Counted from the stretch's first letter, positions 43,764 through 53,251 are shown. The stretch: 64,000 nt of DNA from Salirhabdus salicampi (GCF_024259515.1 NZ_JANBWE010000002.1:682001-746000), one strand, 5' to 3'. Notes: a model not told the origin generated them from the letters alone. A program made the numbers and translations.

Positions 43764-45626
43764 ATCTGTTCGGACTAAATTTTTCCCGTCCTTTTTTGCC
43801 TTATATAAAGCCCGATCAGCACGGATAAATATATCCTTTAATTGATTATTGATTGTATGATTCCAGGAAGAAATACCACAGGATATCGTTACTTTCGGGG
43901 TCGTGGAATGAGATACTCGATTTACAAGATGATCAGCTATGATAGTGCTTTTCTCTAAAGATGAATTCGGTAAATATATAGCTAATTCTTCTCCGCCCCA
44001 TCTCGCAGCAACATCATTGCTACCTATTGTATCCTGTATGATCTGAGCTACTTGAATGATGACCTTATCTCCAACGTCATGACCATAACAATCATTAATA
44101 GCCTTAAAATTATCAATATCTACAATGACAAAGGAACCTTTCATTCCTTGTCTCACATCTTCATACATCATTTCATCAAGGTGTTTCCGGGACGAAAGTT
44201 TCGTGAGGTAATCAGTTCGGACAAGGTACTCCAATTCCTCCTTTAACATAGAGTTCGTTACCGTTAAGGTGGAATGTCTAACTATTGATTGAAGGAGTTT
44301 ATAAGTCTCCAATGAAAAGAAATATTTCTCCTGATGTAAGGCTATCACATACCCGATAACATTTCTTTCTTCCATCATCGGCACGATCATTACTGACTCA
44401 TAAGGAACTGGAGTGCAATGTGGAATGGCTTCTTTAATCTCCCCTGTAAAAATAGACTCCCCGTTTTTAATGCGTTCATCATTAAGGAGTAACTTGCACT
44501 GTTCAATGTTCTCCTTGAAATATGTTGAGCTCTCTTCCATAAAATGAAGATTACCGTCGTCACTTTGCAGGAAGAAGCCTACTTCATCTGCATGTAAGTC
44601 CTTTTGAATTAAATGGTGTAAATACGCAAATGTTTCAGTTATATCCATTGTTGACGTTAACGTTTGGGAAGTATTATTAATAAATTGCAAATTGGATATC
44701 TTCCGCTGGGATTTTTCATATAAACTAGCTTTCTCCAGAGCACTTCCGGCAGTGTTTCCTAAAAAGGTGAAAAAATCAATAACTTGATTAGTAAAAAAGC
44801 GTGTCTCTTGTGAGATGACTTCCAGTACACCGTAAATCCCCTGTGTGCCGATTAAAGGTACAAACATATGTATCCTCTGGTTACGTATGTCATATTGAAT
44901 TTCTCCAGTTAAAAAAGCTTTTGTTTCACTTTGGTCAGGAGATTGATCATATTTAATATCTTTGATTGGTAATTGATTCGCTTCCATTTGTCCTTGAGAA
45001 AGGAGTAAATATGCTTCCACGGCAGGAAATTTTTCCTTAATGGTCTTCATCATAGTTGTTAAAACATTTTTTCTATTTAATGAGGAATGAAATGTAGCCA
45101 TAGTATTTGCGACGTTTGTAAACTTGTTTTGTTCTTCATCCGAGTTCAAGAAATGCTTTCTATGAACAATCATCTTTATTATTTCTGTTGCAACCATATG
45201 AAATGTTTGAATATAGCTTTGTAATTGATCTCTATCCTCAAAACCGATGAAGACGAGAGCCTCATATTTTTCTTTTTGAATTGGGATAACAACAGATTCA
45301 CCGTCAAATGTACCACTTTTACAAAAGCAGTTTCCATCTAAGACATCACTTTTACCCATTTGTTCATTCTTATATGATTTCCAATCCATTTGATGAACGA
45401 TATTCAATAGCGTCTCTGATGAATAAGCATTTTGTAATAGATATGAGTTCATCGGATCATGCAATAAATATATCCCTACTGTTTTTGCGTGCAATATATC
45501 TTGAACCTTTGCAACCACTCTTTCAATCATTTCTTGTACGGACAATCTATTCTCGAATTGGATATCATAGAAACTCAACTTTATTTGTTTTTTTATTTTT
45601 TCCATAGCAGACTCCTGCTTTAACAT
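43752..45626 (-). CDS. dgcP: Diguanylate cyclase DgcP (YtrP), GAF-GAF-GGDEF
   Basis: 624 aa, soluble. GAF-like regions at about 20-150, 165-300 and 315-450, then a GGDEF domain (about 465-620). The active site is intact: DYLTKLSSRKHL, VIVDIDNFKAINDCYGHD and GGEEL (544-548). The RxxD inhibitory site is absent (GSND in its place), so no feedback inhibition is expected. It makes c-di-GMP; DgcP is a proven cyclase in B. subtilis. The start may be 45626 (AGGTGAT) or 45605 (CAGGAG). A well-spaced rpsD promoter lies behind it, divergent. Confidence 0.93.
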   Translation of the reverse strand: MLKQESAMEKIKKQIKLSFYDIQFENRLSVQEMIERVVAKVQDILHAKTVGIYLLHDPMNSYLLQNAYSSETLLNIVHQMDWKSYKNEQMGKSDVLDGNCFCKSGTFDGESVVIPIQKEKYEALVFIGFEDRDQLQSYIQTFHMVATEIIKMIVHRKHFLNSDEEQNKFTNVANTMATFHSSLNRKNVLTTMMKTIKEKFPAVEAYLLLSQGQMEANQLPIKDIKYDQSPDQSETKAFLTGEIQYDIRNQRIHMFVPLIGTQGIYGVLEVISQETRFFTNQVIDFFTFLGNTAGSALEKASLYEKSQRKISNLQFINNTSQTLTSTMDITETFAYLHHLIQKDLHADEVGFFLQSDDGNLHFMEESSTYFKENIEQCKLLLNDERIKNGESIFTGEIKEAIPHCTPVPYESVMIVPMMEERNVIGYVIALHQEKYFFSLETYKLLQSIVRHSTLTVTNSMLKEELEYLVRTDYLTKLSSRKHLDEMMYEDVRQGMKGSFVIVDIDNFKAINDCYGHDVGDKVIIQVAQIIQDTIGSNDVAARWGGEELAIYLPNSSLEKSTIIADHLVNRVSHSTTPKVTISCGISSWNHTINNQLKDIFIRADRALYKAKKDGKNLVRTDNAL

Positions 45627-45749
45627 GACATATCACCTATATTATAATAGCAAGTAACATACTATTTGATTTACCTCATTCATTTTATCACAATAAGGTT
45701 TTCAATAGATAGATTCACTTCTACCATAATGTCCTCGCGTAATATTCCC

Positions 45750-45778
45750 TTGACTTATTCTGTCAAAAATCATATAAT
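45750..45778 (+). promoter_or_regulatory. Sigma-A promoter of rpsD
   Basis: TTGACT (45750-45755), a 17-bp spacer and TATAAT (45773-45778). Transcription would start near 45785, giving a leader of about 180 nt. Confidence 0.85.
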
Positions 45779-45800
45779 GACCTTTGTGTAAAATAAAAGG

Positions 45801-45900
45801 CAGCTTACGTGAACCAGCGTTCGCTTCATTTTGTTCCTCACAGAGGTGTACTGTGTAACTCTCTGCTGCTGGAGCGAAGGTACATGAAAACAAAATGGGC
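45801..45900 (+). ncRNA. S4 autoregulatory leader of rpsD
   Basis: CATTTTGTT (45827-45835) is exactly complementary to AACAAAATG (45889-45897), and TTCGCT (45820-45825) to AGCGAA (45873-45878). The order 5'-1,2,1',2' makes a pseudoknot. A nested CAGAG/CTCTG hairpin lies between. CCAGC (45814-45818) can also pair with GCTGG (45868-45872), so alternative folds compete. rpsD is known to be autoregulated by S4 binding its leader in B. subtilis. This accounts for the 338-bp gap between dgcP and rpsD. Confidence 0.75.
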
Positions 45901-45964
45901 ATCGTCAGAGGCTCACCCTGTTTTTATTTTATGCAAAATAATATATAAAAGGAGGAAATGCCCC

Positions 45965-46567
45965 ATGTCTCGTTTTACGGGTTCAATATGGAAAAAATCA
46001 CGTCGCTATGGCATTTCTTTGAGCGGTACAGGTAAAGAGTTAGAAAAACGCCCTTATGCACCAGGACAACATGGTCCTAACCAAAGAAGAAAGCAATCTG
46101 AATATGGTCTTCAGTTGCAGGAAAAGCAAAAACTACGCTTCATGTACGGAATTAACGAACGTCAATTCCGTCGTCTATTTGACGAAGCAGGTAAAATGAA
46201 AGGTGTTCACGGTGAGAACTTCATGATTCTTCTTGAAGCTCGTCTTGATAACCTTGTTTACCGTCTTGGATTAGCACGTACTCGTCGTCAAGCTCGTCAG
46301 CTTGTAAACCACGGTCACATCACTGTAGATGGAAGTCGTGTAGACATCCCATCTTACCGTGTACAACCTGGTCAAACAATCGGCCTACGTGAAAAGTCAA
46401 AAGACTTACAAATCGTAAAGGAAGCTATAGAAGTGAACAACTTTGTTCCTGAATACCTTTCTTTCGATGCAGAAAAGCAAGAGGGTACTTTCAACCGTTA
46501 TCCTGAACGTTCAGAGTTGCCATCTGAAATTAACGAAGCACTTATCGTTGAGTTCTACTCTCGTTAA
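45965..46567 (+). CDS. rpsD: Ribosomal protein S4
   Basis: 200 aa, standard length. The N-terminal half starts [16 protein letters not shown]; an S4 RNA-binding domain sits at about 90-150 ([20 protein letters not shown]). It nucleates 30S assembly and represses its own mRNA. The ATG at 45965 follows AAAGGAGG. An open frame continues 5' to 45809, but that is the structured leader and not coding. Confidence 0.98.
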   Translation: MSRFTGSIWKKSRRYGISLSGTGKELEKRPYAPGQHGPNQRRKQSEYGLQLQEKQKLRFMYGINERQFRRLFDEAGKMKGVHGENFMILLEARLDNLVYRLGLARTRRQARQLVNHGHITVDGSRVDIPSYRVQPGQTIGLREKSKDLQIVKEAIEVNNFVPEYLSFDAEKQEGTFNRYPERSELPSEINEALIVEFYSR

Positions 46568-46579
46568 TGTTCTGCTTAT

Positions 46580-46622
46580 AAAAAACCTCAAAGTCCTAGA
46601 AATAGGTGCTTTGAGGTTTTTT
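46580..46622. terminator. Terminator after rpsD
   Basis: AAAAAACCTCAAAG pairs with CTTTGAGGTTTTTT across a 15-nt loop, serving both rpsD and the converging reductase. Confidence 0.92.
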
Positions 46623-46624
46623 CT

Positions 46625-47620
46625 TTATGAAACTTTAACGATGACTCTCCCTTTCGTTTTCCCTTCAAGAATCTCTGATAAGGCAGTCGGCAGTTCCTGT
46701 AAAGATACTTCTTTACTTACATCAGTCATTAAACTTTGAGGTTTAAATGCGGCCATTTTTCGCCATAGTTCTTCTCGAACCTCCATCGGGCAATAGACAG
46801 AATCGACTCCTAATAAGTTAACTCCTCGCAAAATAAATGGAAACACAGTAGTCGGAACGTTTACACCCCCTACTAAACCACTTACTGCCACAGAACCACC
46901 GTATTGAATAGAGCTTAAAATATAGGCTAATGATTTCCCCCCTACCGGGTCAACAGCTGCTATCCACCTTTGTTTGTCTAATGCCCTGATTTTATCTTTT
47001 TCTAATTCATTTCGACCAATCACTTCACTAACTCCTAAGCCTTTTAAGTAATCTGTATATTGATTACTGCCGGTGCTTGCAACTACTTGGTAGCCTTTAT
47101 TAGCTAATAGTGCAGCTGCTATACTACCTACACCACCTGTGGCGCCTGTGACGAGTACTGGCCCTTGATCGTGAGATAACCCGGCCTTCTCTAGCTTGTA
47201 TATTGATAATGCAGCTGTAAAACCAGCTGTACCGTAGGCCATAGCCTCCTTCATAGACAATTGTTCAGGTAACGGCACAACCCACTCTTCTTTTACCCGA
47301 GCATACTCACTATATCCCCCATAATGACTTACCCCTAATTCATATCCAGTAACTAGTACTTCATCACCCTCTTTAAATCGTTTACTTTCTGATGCAACTA
47401 CAATGCCAGCTAGATCAATCCCTGGAACGAACGGATAAGATTGAACAATTTTCCCATTCGGAATTGATGCTAGTCCATCTTTATAATTGACACTTGAATA
47501 TGCAACTTTAACGGTTACTTCCCCTTTCGGCAATTGGGACAATGTTAATTGCCGAACACCTACATTACAAGTATCTCCTCGTTTATCTACAACAAGGGCA
47601 GAAAACTTTTCTTTCATCAT
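46625..47620 (-). CDS. YhdH/AcuI-type zinc-independent alcohol dehydrogenase family reductase
   Basis: 331 aa, medium-chain reductase fold. GroES-like N-domain (1-125, VNYKDGLAS, FVPGIDLAG), Rossmann motif VLVTGATGGVGSIAAALL and the NADPH-binding GSNQYTDYLKGLG region. No structural zinc cysteines are seen. AcuI-type members reduce acryloyl-CoA; quinone oxidoreductases such as B. subtilis YhfP are close. Substrate uncertain. Start at 47620 or the next ATG (47617), both near AAAGGAG. Confidence 0.88.
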   Translation of the reverse strand: MMKEKFSALVVDKRGDTCNVGVRQLTLSQLPKGEVTVKVAYSSVNYKDGLASIPNGKIVQSYPFVPGIDLAGIVVASESKRFKEGDEVLVTGYELGVSHYGGYSEYARVKEEWVVPLPEQLSMKEAMAYGTAGFTAALSIYKLEKAGLSHDQGPVLVTGATGGVGSIAAALLANKGYQVVASTGSNQYTDYLKGLGVSEVIGRNELEKDKIRALDKQRWIAAVDPVGGKSLAYILSSIQYGGSVAVSGLVGGVNVPTTVFPFILRGVNLLGVDSVYCPMEVREELWRKMAAFKPQSLMTDVSKEVSLQELPTALSEILEGKTKGRVIVKVS

Positions 47621-47746
47621 GATAACTCCTTTCCTAATGTGAAAATCTCATGTTTCACTCTGTAAAAATGACCCAAAACCTTTTTTCTAATATTCTATTT
47701 CTGTTATTCAACATCTATCACATAAAAGATATTACCTTCACATACG

Positions 47747-47774
47747 AAAAGACAGCCAAATAGGCTGCCTTTAT
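47747..47774 (-). terminator. Terminator after tyrS
   Basis: AAGGCAGCC-TATTT-GGCTGTCTT on the minus strand, followed by TTC; starts at the tyrS end. Confidence 0.75.
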
Positions 47775-49040
47775 TTACTGGTAACGAATTAAGAAGTATT
47801 TCTTCTTCCCACGACGAATGATAGTAAACTTACCATCGATACGATCTTTTTCGTTTACAACGTATTGCAAATCCTGCTGACGTTCACCATTAATATAGAT
47901 TGCGCCATTTTGAATATCTTCACGGGCCTGTCGTTTCGATGAGGAAATCTTCGCTTCCACAAGGAGGTCAATTAATCCCTTATTTTCTTGAACAATATGA
48001 GATGGAACATCCTTAAATCCTTGCTCGATTTCTTTACCATTTAACGTTGTAACATCTCCACTAAATAAAGCTGCAGTAATTTTTTCCGCTTGTTCTAGTG
48101 CTTCACTACCATGAACGAGTTTCGTCATCTCTTCCGCCAGGCGTTTCTGAGCAATCCGTTTTTCCGGTTGAGTTGCTACTGTTTCCTCGAGTTGAGCAAT
48201 TTCTTCTTTTGACAAAAATGTAAAGTAACGAATAAATTTAATGACATCACGATCATCTGTATTTACCCAAAACTGATAAAATTCGTATGGGGTTGTTTTT
48301 TCAGGGTCTAACCAAACAGCACCACCTGCTGTTTTACCAAATTTCGTACCATCCGCTTTTGTAATTAGAGGTACTGTTAACCCAAATGCTTTAGCTTGCT
48401 CTCCTTCTTCAGACGTTCTACGAATTAACTCCAAGCCTGCCGTAATATTACCCCATTGGTCACTTCCACCAATTTGCAGCGTACACCCTTGCTCTTTGTA
48501 TAAATTCATAAAGTCTAATGACTGTAAAATCATGTAACTAAATTCGGTAAAGGATATACCATTTTCAATTCGTGATTCTACAGATTCTTTTGCGAGCATG
48601 TAGTTTACCCCAAAATGTTTTCCGATGTCACGTAGAAATTCAATTACATTCATTTGAGAAAGCCAGTCACGGTTATCTACAGCTACTACGCCCTCTTCGT
48701 CATTATTCGTATTTAATATGTTTGCAATTTGCTGCTTCAGCTTTGTGCTCCATTCTTCGACTACACTTTCCTCATTCAACTGACGTTCTGTATTTCTGCC
48801 ACTAGGGTCACCAATTAATCCAGTTCCGCCACCAACTAATGCAATGGGCCTGTGGCCTGCTTTTTGAAATCGTTTTAACATTAAGATTGGTAACAAATGG
48901 CCAATATGTAAGCTGTCAGCTGTTGGGTCAAACCCACAGTAAAGTGAAACGGTGTCTTCCTGCAAATGTTTCGCTAAACCTTCTTCATCTGTAATCTGAC
49001 TAACTAAGCCTCGTTCTTGTAAATCTTGTAAAATTTCCAT
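47775..49040 (-). CDS. tyrS: Tyrosyl-tRNA synthetase
   Basis: 421 aa, standard bacterial TyrRS. HIGH motif in DSLHIGHLLPI, KMSKS equivalent KFGKT in ADGTKFGKTAGG, tyrosine pocket with QIGGSDQWGNI, and a C-terminal S4-like domain (about 355-415). The ATG follows an AGGAGGGCACGACA-type site. A T-box leader upstream couples expression to uncharged tRNA-Tyr. Confidence 0.98.
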   Translation of the reverse strand: MEILQDLQERGLVSQITDEEGLAKHLQEDTVSLYCGFDPTADSLHIGHLLPILMLKRFQKAGHRPIALVGGGTGLIGDPSGRNTERQLNEESVVEEWSTKLKQQIANILNTNNDEEGVVAVDNRDWLSQMNVIEFLRDIGKHFGVNYMLAKESVESRIENGISFTEFSYMILQSLDFMNLYKEQGCTLQIGGSDQWGNITAGLELIRRTSEEGEQAKAFGLTVPLITKADGTKFGKTAGGAVWLDPEKTTPYEFYQFWVNTDDRDVIKFIRYFTFLSKEEIAQLEETVATQPEKRIAQKRLAEEMTKLVHGSEALEQAEKITAALFSGDVTTLNGKEIEQGFKDVPSHIVQENKGLIDLLVEAKISSSKRQAREDIQNGAIYINGERQQDLQYVVNEKDRIDGKFTIIRRGKKKYFLIRYQ

Positions 49041-49081
49041 TGTCGTGCCCTCCTATTGATTAGATTTCGGAAATTGCATAC

Positions 49082-49316
49082 AAAAAAACCTCATCCCAAA
49101 AAAGGGACGAGGTATACCCGCGGTACCACCCTTGTTGCAGCTTGAATACTGCCACTTCATCGATAACGGCTTCTTTACCGTCCTAGCCTTTGGCTAGAAG
49201 ACGCTCCAAAACGTAATTCGCCAACCTACTGTGTCCTGACTTGCACCAACCGTCAGGTCTCTGGAACAGGGAGTAGGTAACTACTTCATTTTTTCACTAC
49301 GTAATTTTAATTTTTA
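49082..49316 (-). ncRNA. T-box leader of tyrS (tyrosine)
   Basis: The conserved T-box AGGGTGGTACCGCGGG reads on the minus strand at 49132-49117. It is directly followed by the terminator ACCTCGTCCC-TTTTTT-GGGATGAGGT with a T-run (49113-49082). In stem I, GAATTACG places a TAC (Tyr) specifier codon at 49215-49213. Uncharged tRNA-Tyr should favour the antiterminator. Together with the tyrS and PBP promoters this explains the 396-bp gap. Confidence 0.93.
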
Positions 49317-49323
49317 GTTGTTA

Positions 49324-49329
49324 ATTATA
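49324..49329 (-). promoter_or_regulatory. Candidate -10 of the tyrS T-box transcript
   Basis: TATAAT on the minus strand, 8-14 nt before the leader. No convincing -35 at standard spacing. An alternative TTGACG-N18-GATTAT lies farther upstream. Confidence 0.4.
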
Positions 49330-49396
49330 AATACCATATTCTTTGCAAAAAAGCAATATTTCATAATCCTACCAGTCTCTCCATTTCGTCAATTTA

Positions 49397-49405
49397 TGTT
49401 ATAAT
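49397..49405 (+). promoter_or_regulatory. Extended -10 promoter of the PBP gene
   Basis: TGTTATAAT is a perfect extended -10 (TGn-TATAAT), 32 bp before the ATG. The -35 region is weak, consistent with an extended -10 promoter. Confidence 0.55.
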
Positions 49406-49436
49406 ATATTTTGGTATTTTAGGAGGTTTAACCGTT

Positions 49437-52400
49437 ATGAATAAACAAACTATAAATAAATCAAAGGAAAAATTGGCACGCATATGGCGAAATGGATCGA
49501 TAGGGAAATGTTTCCGAATTTCATATGATGTGATATGGAATTTGTTATTGTTTTTCATTATTTCTGGCATTATTGTTTCATTCTTTTTAGGTGGAATTGG
49601 ACTCGGATATTTTGCATCCCTTGTTAAAGACGAAGAAGTTCGAAGTTTTGCCGATATGGAACGAAGTATTTACAACTACGAAGAAACAACTTCTCTCTAT
49701 TTTGCAGACCAAAAATACTTAGGGAAATTACCTTCTGATTTACACAGAGAAGAAGTAAAACTTGAAGAAGTTTCGGATCATTTAAAAAATGCTCTTATTG
49801 CGACAGAGGATGAGTATTTTTTAGAGCATAATGGAGTTGTTCCGAAGGCAATTTTAAGAGCTATTTTTCAAGAATTGACGAACTCTAACGTGAAAACTGG
49901 TGGTAGTACACTAACCCAGCAGCTCATTAAAAACCAAATCTTAACAAACGAAGTGTCCTTTGAGCGAAAAGCTAAAGAAATTTTGCTTGCGTTACGATTA
50001 GAACGTTTTTTTGATAAAGATGAAATACTGGAAGCATATTTAAACGTAGCTCCATTTGGAAGAGACTCTTCCGGAAGAAATATTGCAGGAATTCAAACAG
50101 CTGCAGAAGGTATCTTTGGAGTTAAAGCAAAAGATTTAAATATACCACAAGCCGCATTTATTGCAGGACTCCCACAAGCACCTTTTGCTTATACACCATT
50201 CCTTAACGGTGGACAGATTAAAAATGAAGAAGGTTTACAAGCCGGGTTGAATCGAATGAAATCTGTGTTAAATCGAATGCATAAAGCCGGATTCATTACA
50301 GAAAAACAATTAGAAGAAGCCCTTGAGTATGACATCGCGAGTGAACTCTCACAAGAAAAAGAATCTATCGTTCAAGAATATCCTTATTTAACGTTCGAAG
50401 TGTTAGATAGAGCAAAAGACATTATGGCGAAACATTTAGCCGGAGAAGATGGGTACACGATAGACGACTTTGAAAATAACAAAGAATTACGTAATCGTTA
50501 TATGATCATTGCAGAACGTAGCTTAAGGCAAAAAGGCTATCGCATTCATACAACGATTGATAAAGACATCTACGAAAAATTTCAAGAGATCACAAAGAAC
50601 TTTGAACACTTTGGACCTGATCACTCTATCGTGAAAATAAACCCTGAAACAGGTGAAAAAGAAAGTGCTATACAACCTTTAGAAGTAGGGTCCGTCTTAA
50701 TCGAAAATAGTACCGGCAAAATTATCTCCTTTGTCGGTGGACGTGATTTCTTTGAGTTTAGTCAGAATAACCATGCGACAAACACAAAACGTCCAAATGG
50801 CAGTACGATGAAGCCATTGCTCGATTATGCACCTGGGATGGAATTAGGGGTTGTACAGCCCGGTTCACCTATTCCTGATGTATCATTCACTTACGAAGAT
50901 AGTACGCCACACTGGTCACCGAAAAACTATACAGGTAGAGAAACAGGTTTAACTACAGCTAGAGTAGCGTTGGCAAGGTCGTACAACATTCCTGCAGCGC
51001 GGACGTATTTACAAATATTAAATCAACAACCTGCAAACTACTTATTAGATATGGGGATTACAACATTAGAAGAACAAGACATGTATAATGCTTCTTTATC
51101 CCTGGGAAGTCCACGTCAAGGATTAACAGTGGAAGAGACAGTTAATGCCTATGTTACGTTTGGGAATATGGGACAATTCATCGATGCTTACATGATTGAT
51201 AAAATCGAGACAAACGATGGTGAAGTAATTTATGAGCACAACCCCGAACCTGTTGAAGTCTTTTCACCTCAAACGTCATATCTAATGATAGATATGATGA
51301 GAGATGTATTAAGATCTGGAACAGCTACGTATACTCAGTCTGCATTAAAGTATAAAAATGTTGATTGGGCCGGCAAAACAGGTACAACCCAGTTTTTCCA
51401 AGATACATGGTTTGTTGCGACGAACCCTAATGTAACGATTGGAAGTTGGATGGGGTATGACAATTATGATGCAAATGCTGATGGAAGATCAGATAAGCGG
51501 ATTAACGTTCGGAATTGTTCGAACTGTACATTAGGTTATAGTAGCCGTAATCTACTATTCTGGTCTGAACTCGTCAACGCCGCGTCCGAAATTAAACCGG
51601 ATTTAATGATACCATCCAGTGACTTTAAACGCCCTGGTGGATTAGAAAGAACAACGATTTGTGCCGTATCTGGGTTGCTTCCCAGTGAAGAATGTAAAGA
51701 GTTAGGTCTCACCACTACAGACTGGTTTAATGCAAAACATGTACCAAGAGAAGAGGATTACAGTATCGTAAAAGGAAACTATGTTACGATTGATGGAAAA
51801 GTATATGATGCCCTGGACGAAACCCCTGAAGAATTTACGGAAAATGGGTATTTCTTAAATATTGAATTTATTGAAGATAAGGGTTGGGATGATATCGACG
51901 ACTTATCTGACCTGTTCCCAAAAGGTGATAACTGGAATAAAATTAAAATTCCATCTGAAGAAACGTTAAAAAATGATGAAAAAGCTCCATCAAAACCTAA
52001 AGAAGTAAAGATTTCAAATGATAATTTAACTTGGAAAGCATCTGGTGAAAAAGATGTGATTGGTTATCGAGTGTATGTAACCGACCAAGAAGGAGAACTG
52101 GGTACATTAATTGGAGTTACAACCGAAACAAGTTTCAAATTACAAACAAGAGACAAGGAATATTATGTCACTGCTGTAGACTTTTTCGGCCAAGAATCTT
52201 CACCATCTAAACGGATCATATACGGAACAATTGAAGACCCTGACCAACCTGATGATTTAGAAGAGGAAGAAGAAGAAGAAAAGCAGGAAGAAAATGAAGA
52301 AGAGCCAAATGAACAAAACGACGACAGCGACCAGAACAACAATGACGGTTCTGAAGAACAACAAAGTGATGATACTCCGGAAGATGATGGATCAGATGAT

Positions 52401-52469
52401 AGTGAACAAACAAATAATGAAACTATCGATGATGATAATGAAATCATCGATCCTACTGATAATAGTTAA
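49437..52469 (+). CDS. Class A penicillin-binding protein with FN3-like domain and acidic tail
   Basis: 1010 aa. Membrane anchor about 34-60. GT51 glycosyltransferase at about 75-260 with catalytic E124 in IATEDEYFLEHNG. Transpeptidase: S456-TMK459 in GSTMKPLLD, SYN in ARSYNIPAAR, KTGTT in AGKTGTTQFF. A fibronectin-III-like domain at about 850-925, then a tail from about 937 to 1010 made almost wholly of Glu, Asp, Asn, Gln and Ser. It builds and cross-links peptidoglycan. The ATG follows AGGAGGT. In B. subtilis acsA, not a PBP, lies between tyrS and acuA. Confidence 0.95.
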   Translation: MNKQTINKSKEKLARIWRNGSIGKCFRISYDVIWNLLLFFIISGIIVSFFLGGIGLGYFASLVKDEEVRSFADMERSIYNYEETTSLYFADQKYLGKLPSDLHREEVKLEEVSDHLKNALIATEDEYFLEHNGVVPKAILRAIFQELTNSNVKTGGSTLTQQLIKNQILTNEVSFERKAKEILLALRLERFFDKDEILEAYLNVAPFGRDSSGRNIAGIQTAAEGIFGVKAKDLNIPQAAFIAGLPQAPFAYTPFLNGGQIKNEEGLQAGLNRMKSVLNRMHKAGFITEKQLEEALEYDIASELSQEKESIVQEYPYLTFEVLDRAKDIMAKHLAGEDGYTIDDFENNKELRNRYMIIAERSLRQKGYRIHTTIDKDIYEKFQEITKNFEHFGPDHSIVKINPETGEKESAIQPLEVGSVLIENSTGKIISFVGGRDFFEFSQNNHATNTKRPNGSTMKPLLDYAPGMELGVVQPGSPIPDVSFTYEDSTPHWSPKNYTGRETGLTTARVALARSYNIPAARTYLQILNQQPANYLLDMGITTLEEQDMYNASLSLGSPRQGLTVEETVNAYVTFGNMGQFIDAYMIDKIETNDGEVIYEHNPEPVEVFSPQTSYLMIDMMRDVLRSGTATYTQSALKYKNVDWAGKTGTTQFFQDTWFVATNPNVTIGSWMGYDNYDANADGRSDKRINVRNCSNCTLGYSSRNLLFWSELVNAASEIKPDLMIPSSDFKRPGGLERTTICAVSGLLPSEECKELGLTTTDWFNAKHVPREEDYSIVKGNYVTIDGKVYDALDETPEEFTENGYFLNIEFIEDKGWDDIDDLSDLFPKGDNWNKIKIPSEETLKNDEKAPSKPKEVKISNDNLTWKASGEKDVIGYRVYVTDQEGELGTLIGVTTETSFKLQTRDKEYYVTAVDFFGQESSPSKRIIYGTIEDPDQPDDLEEEEEEEKQEENEEEPNEQNDDSDQNNNDGSEEQQSDDTPEDDGSDDSEQTNNETIDDDNEIIDPTDNS

Positions 52470-52487
52470 TGTTTCTTTATCTTTAGT

Positions 52488-52520
52488 ACGGGCCTAGAAT
52501 ATATTTTCTAGGCTCATTTT
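52488..52520 (+). terminator. Terminator after the PBP gene
   Basis: GGCCTAGAA-TATATT-TTCTAGGCT with ATTTTTT on the plus strand. Confidence 0.85.
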
Positions 52521-52597
52521 TTATGAATTCATCAACTTACATCTTTTCTTCATGTATAATATTTAGAAAGTGTTACTATCATTTAGGTGGTGTGGAA

Positions 52598-53239
52598 GTG
52601 AAACATAAAAAAAACTACCATTCTTCAACTATCCAATTGGATAATGACCAAATTGTTTTAGAAGGACCATTAAATGCCGAACAGCTATCGACATACAAAT
52701 TTCATGAAGGATTAAGTGCATTTCGGCCGCCAAAAAAGCAATTTGAAGCATTGTTAAGCATTGCCAACTTTGAAGAAGGTCGTATTTTAATTGCTCGTCA
52801 TCATAGTACAATTATTGGATATGTCACTTTTTTATATCCAGACCCCCTGGAGAGATGGTCCAAATTTCAAATGGAAGACTTAATCGAACTAGGAGCAATC
52901 GAAATTGCCCCACAATATAGGGGATTGAAAATTGGCTCAAATCTTCTAAAGGTTTCAATGGCAGATGATGCTATGGAAGATTATATTATTATTACAACCG
53001 AGTATTATTGGCATTGGGATTTAAAAGGAACCGGCTTATCTGTATGGGATTATAGACATGTGATGGAAAAGATGATGGGGGCAGGTGGTTTAACACCCGT
53101 TCCAACAGATGATCCTGAAATCGCATCCCATCCAGCCAACTGTTTATTAGCCAGAATAGGAAAACGTGTTTCGGAGAGGTCCATTAAAAAATTTGAGCAG
53201 TTACGCTTTCTAGGTCGATCAAACAATGAGTGGTTATAA
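52598..53239 (+). CDS. acuA: Protein acetyltransferase AcuA (GNAT)
   Basis: 213 aa with an extended GNAT domain (FRPPKKQFEALL, GYVTFLYPDPLERWSK, LGAIEIAPQYRGLKIGS, TEYYWHWDLKGTG), almost line for line like B. subtilis AcuA. It acetylates and inactivates acetyl-CoA synthetase AcsA. The start is a GTG (52598) with AGGTGG 7 nt upstream; an in-frame ATG at 52523 lacks a site and adds unconserved residues. First gene of acuABC; a TATAAT lies at 52555-52560. No acsA is seen next to it. Confidence 0.94.
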   Translation: MKHKKNYHSSTIQLDNDQIVLEGPLNAEQLSTYKFHEGLSAFRPPKKQFEALLSIANFEEGRILIARHHSTIIGYVTFLYPDPLERWSKFQMEDLIELGAIEIAPQYRGLKIGSNLLKVSMADDAMEDYIIITTEYYWHWDLKGTGLSVWDYRHVMEKMMGAGGLTPVPTDDPEIASHPANCLLARIGKRVSERSIKKFEQLRFLGRSNNEWL

Positions 53240-53251
53240 GGAGGAGACAAG

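Noticed and set aside
45809-45964. In-frame 52-codon extension of rpsD
   Set aside because: It covers the structured S4 leader; the conserved start and the ribosome site are at 45965.
52255-52290. GAA/GAG repeat tract
   Set aside because: It encodes the glutamate run of the PBP tail and is not a CRISPR or mobile-element repeat.
52163-52447. Serine-rich 94-codon frame on the minus strand
   Set aside because: It is the mirror of the Asp/Glu-rich tail of the PBP gene, a typical low-complexity shadow.
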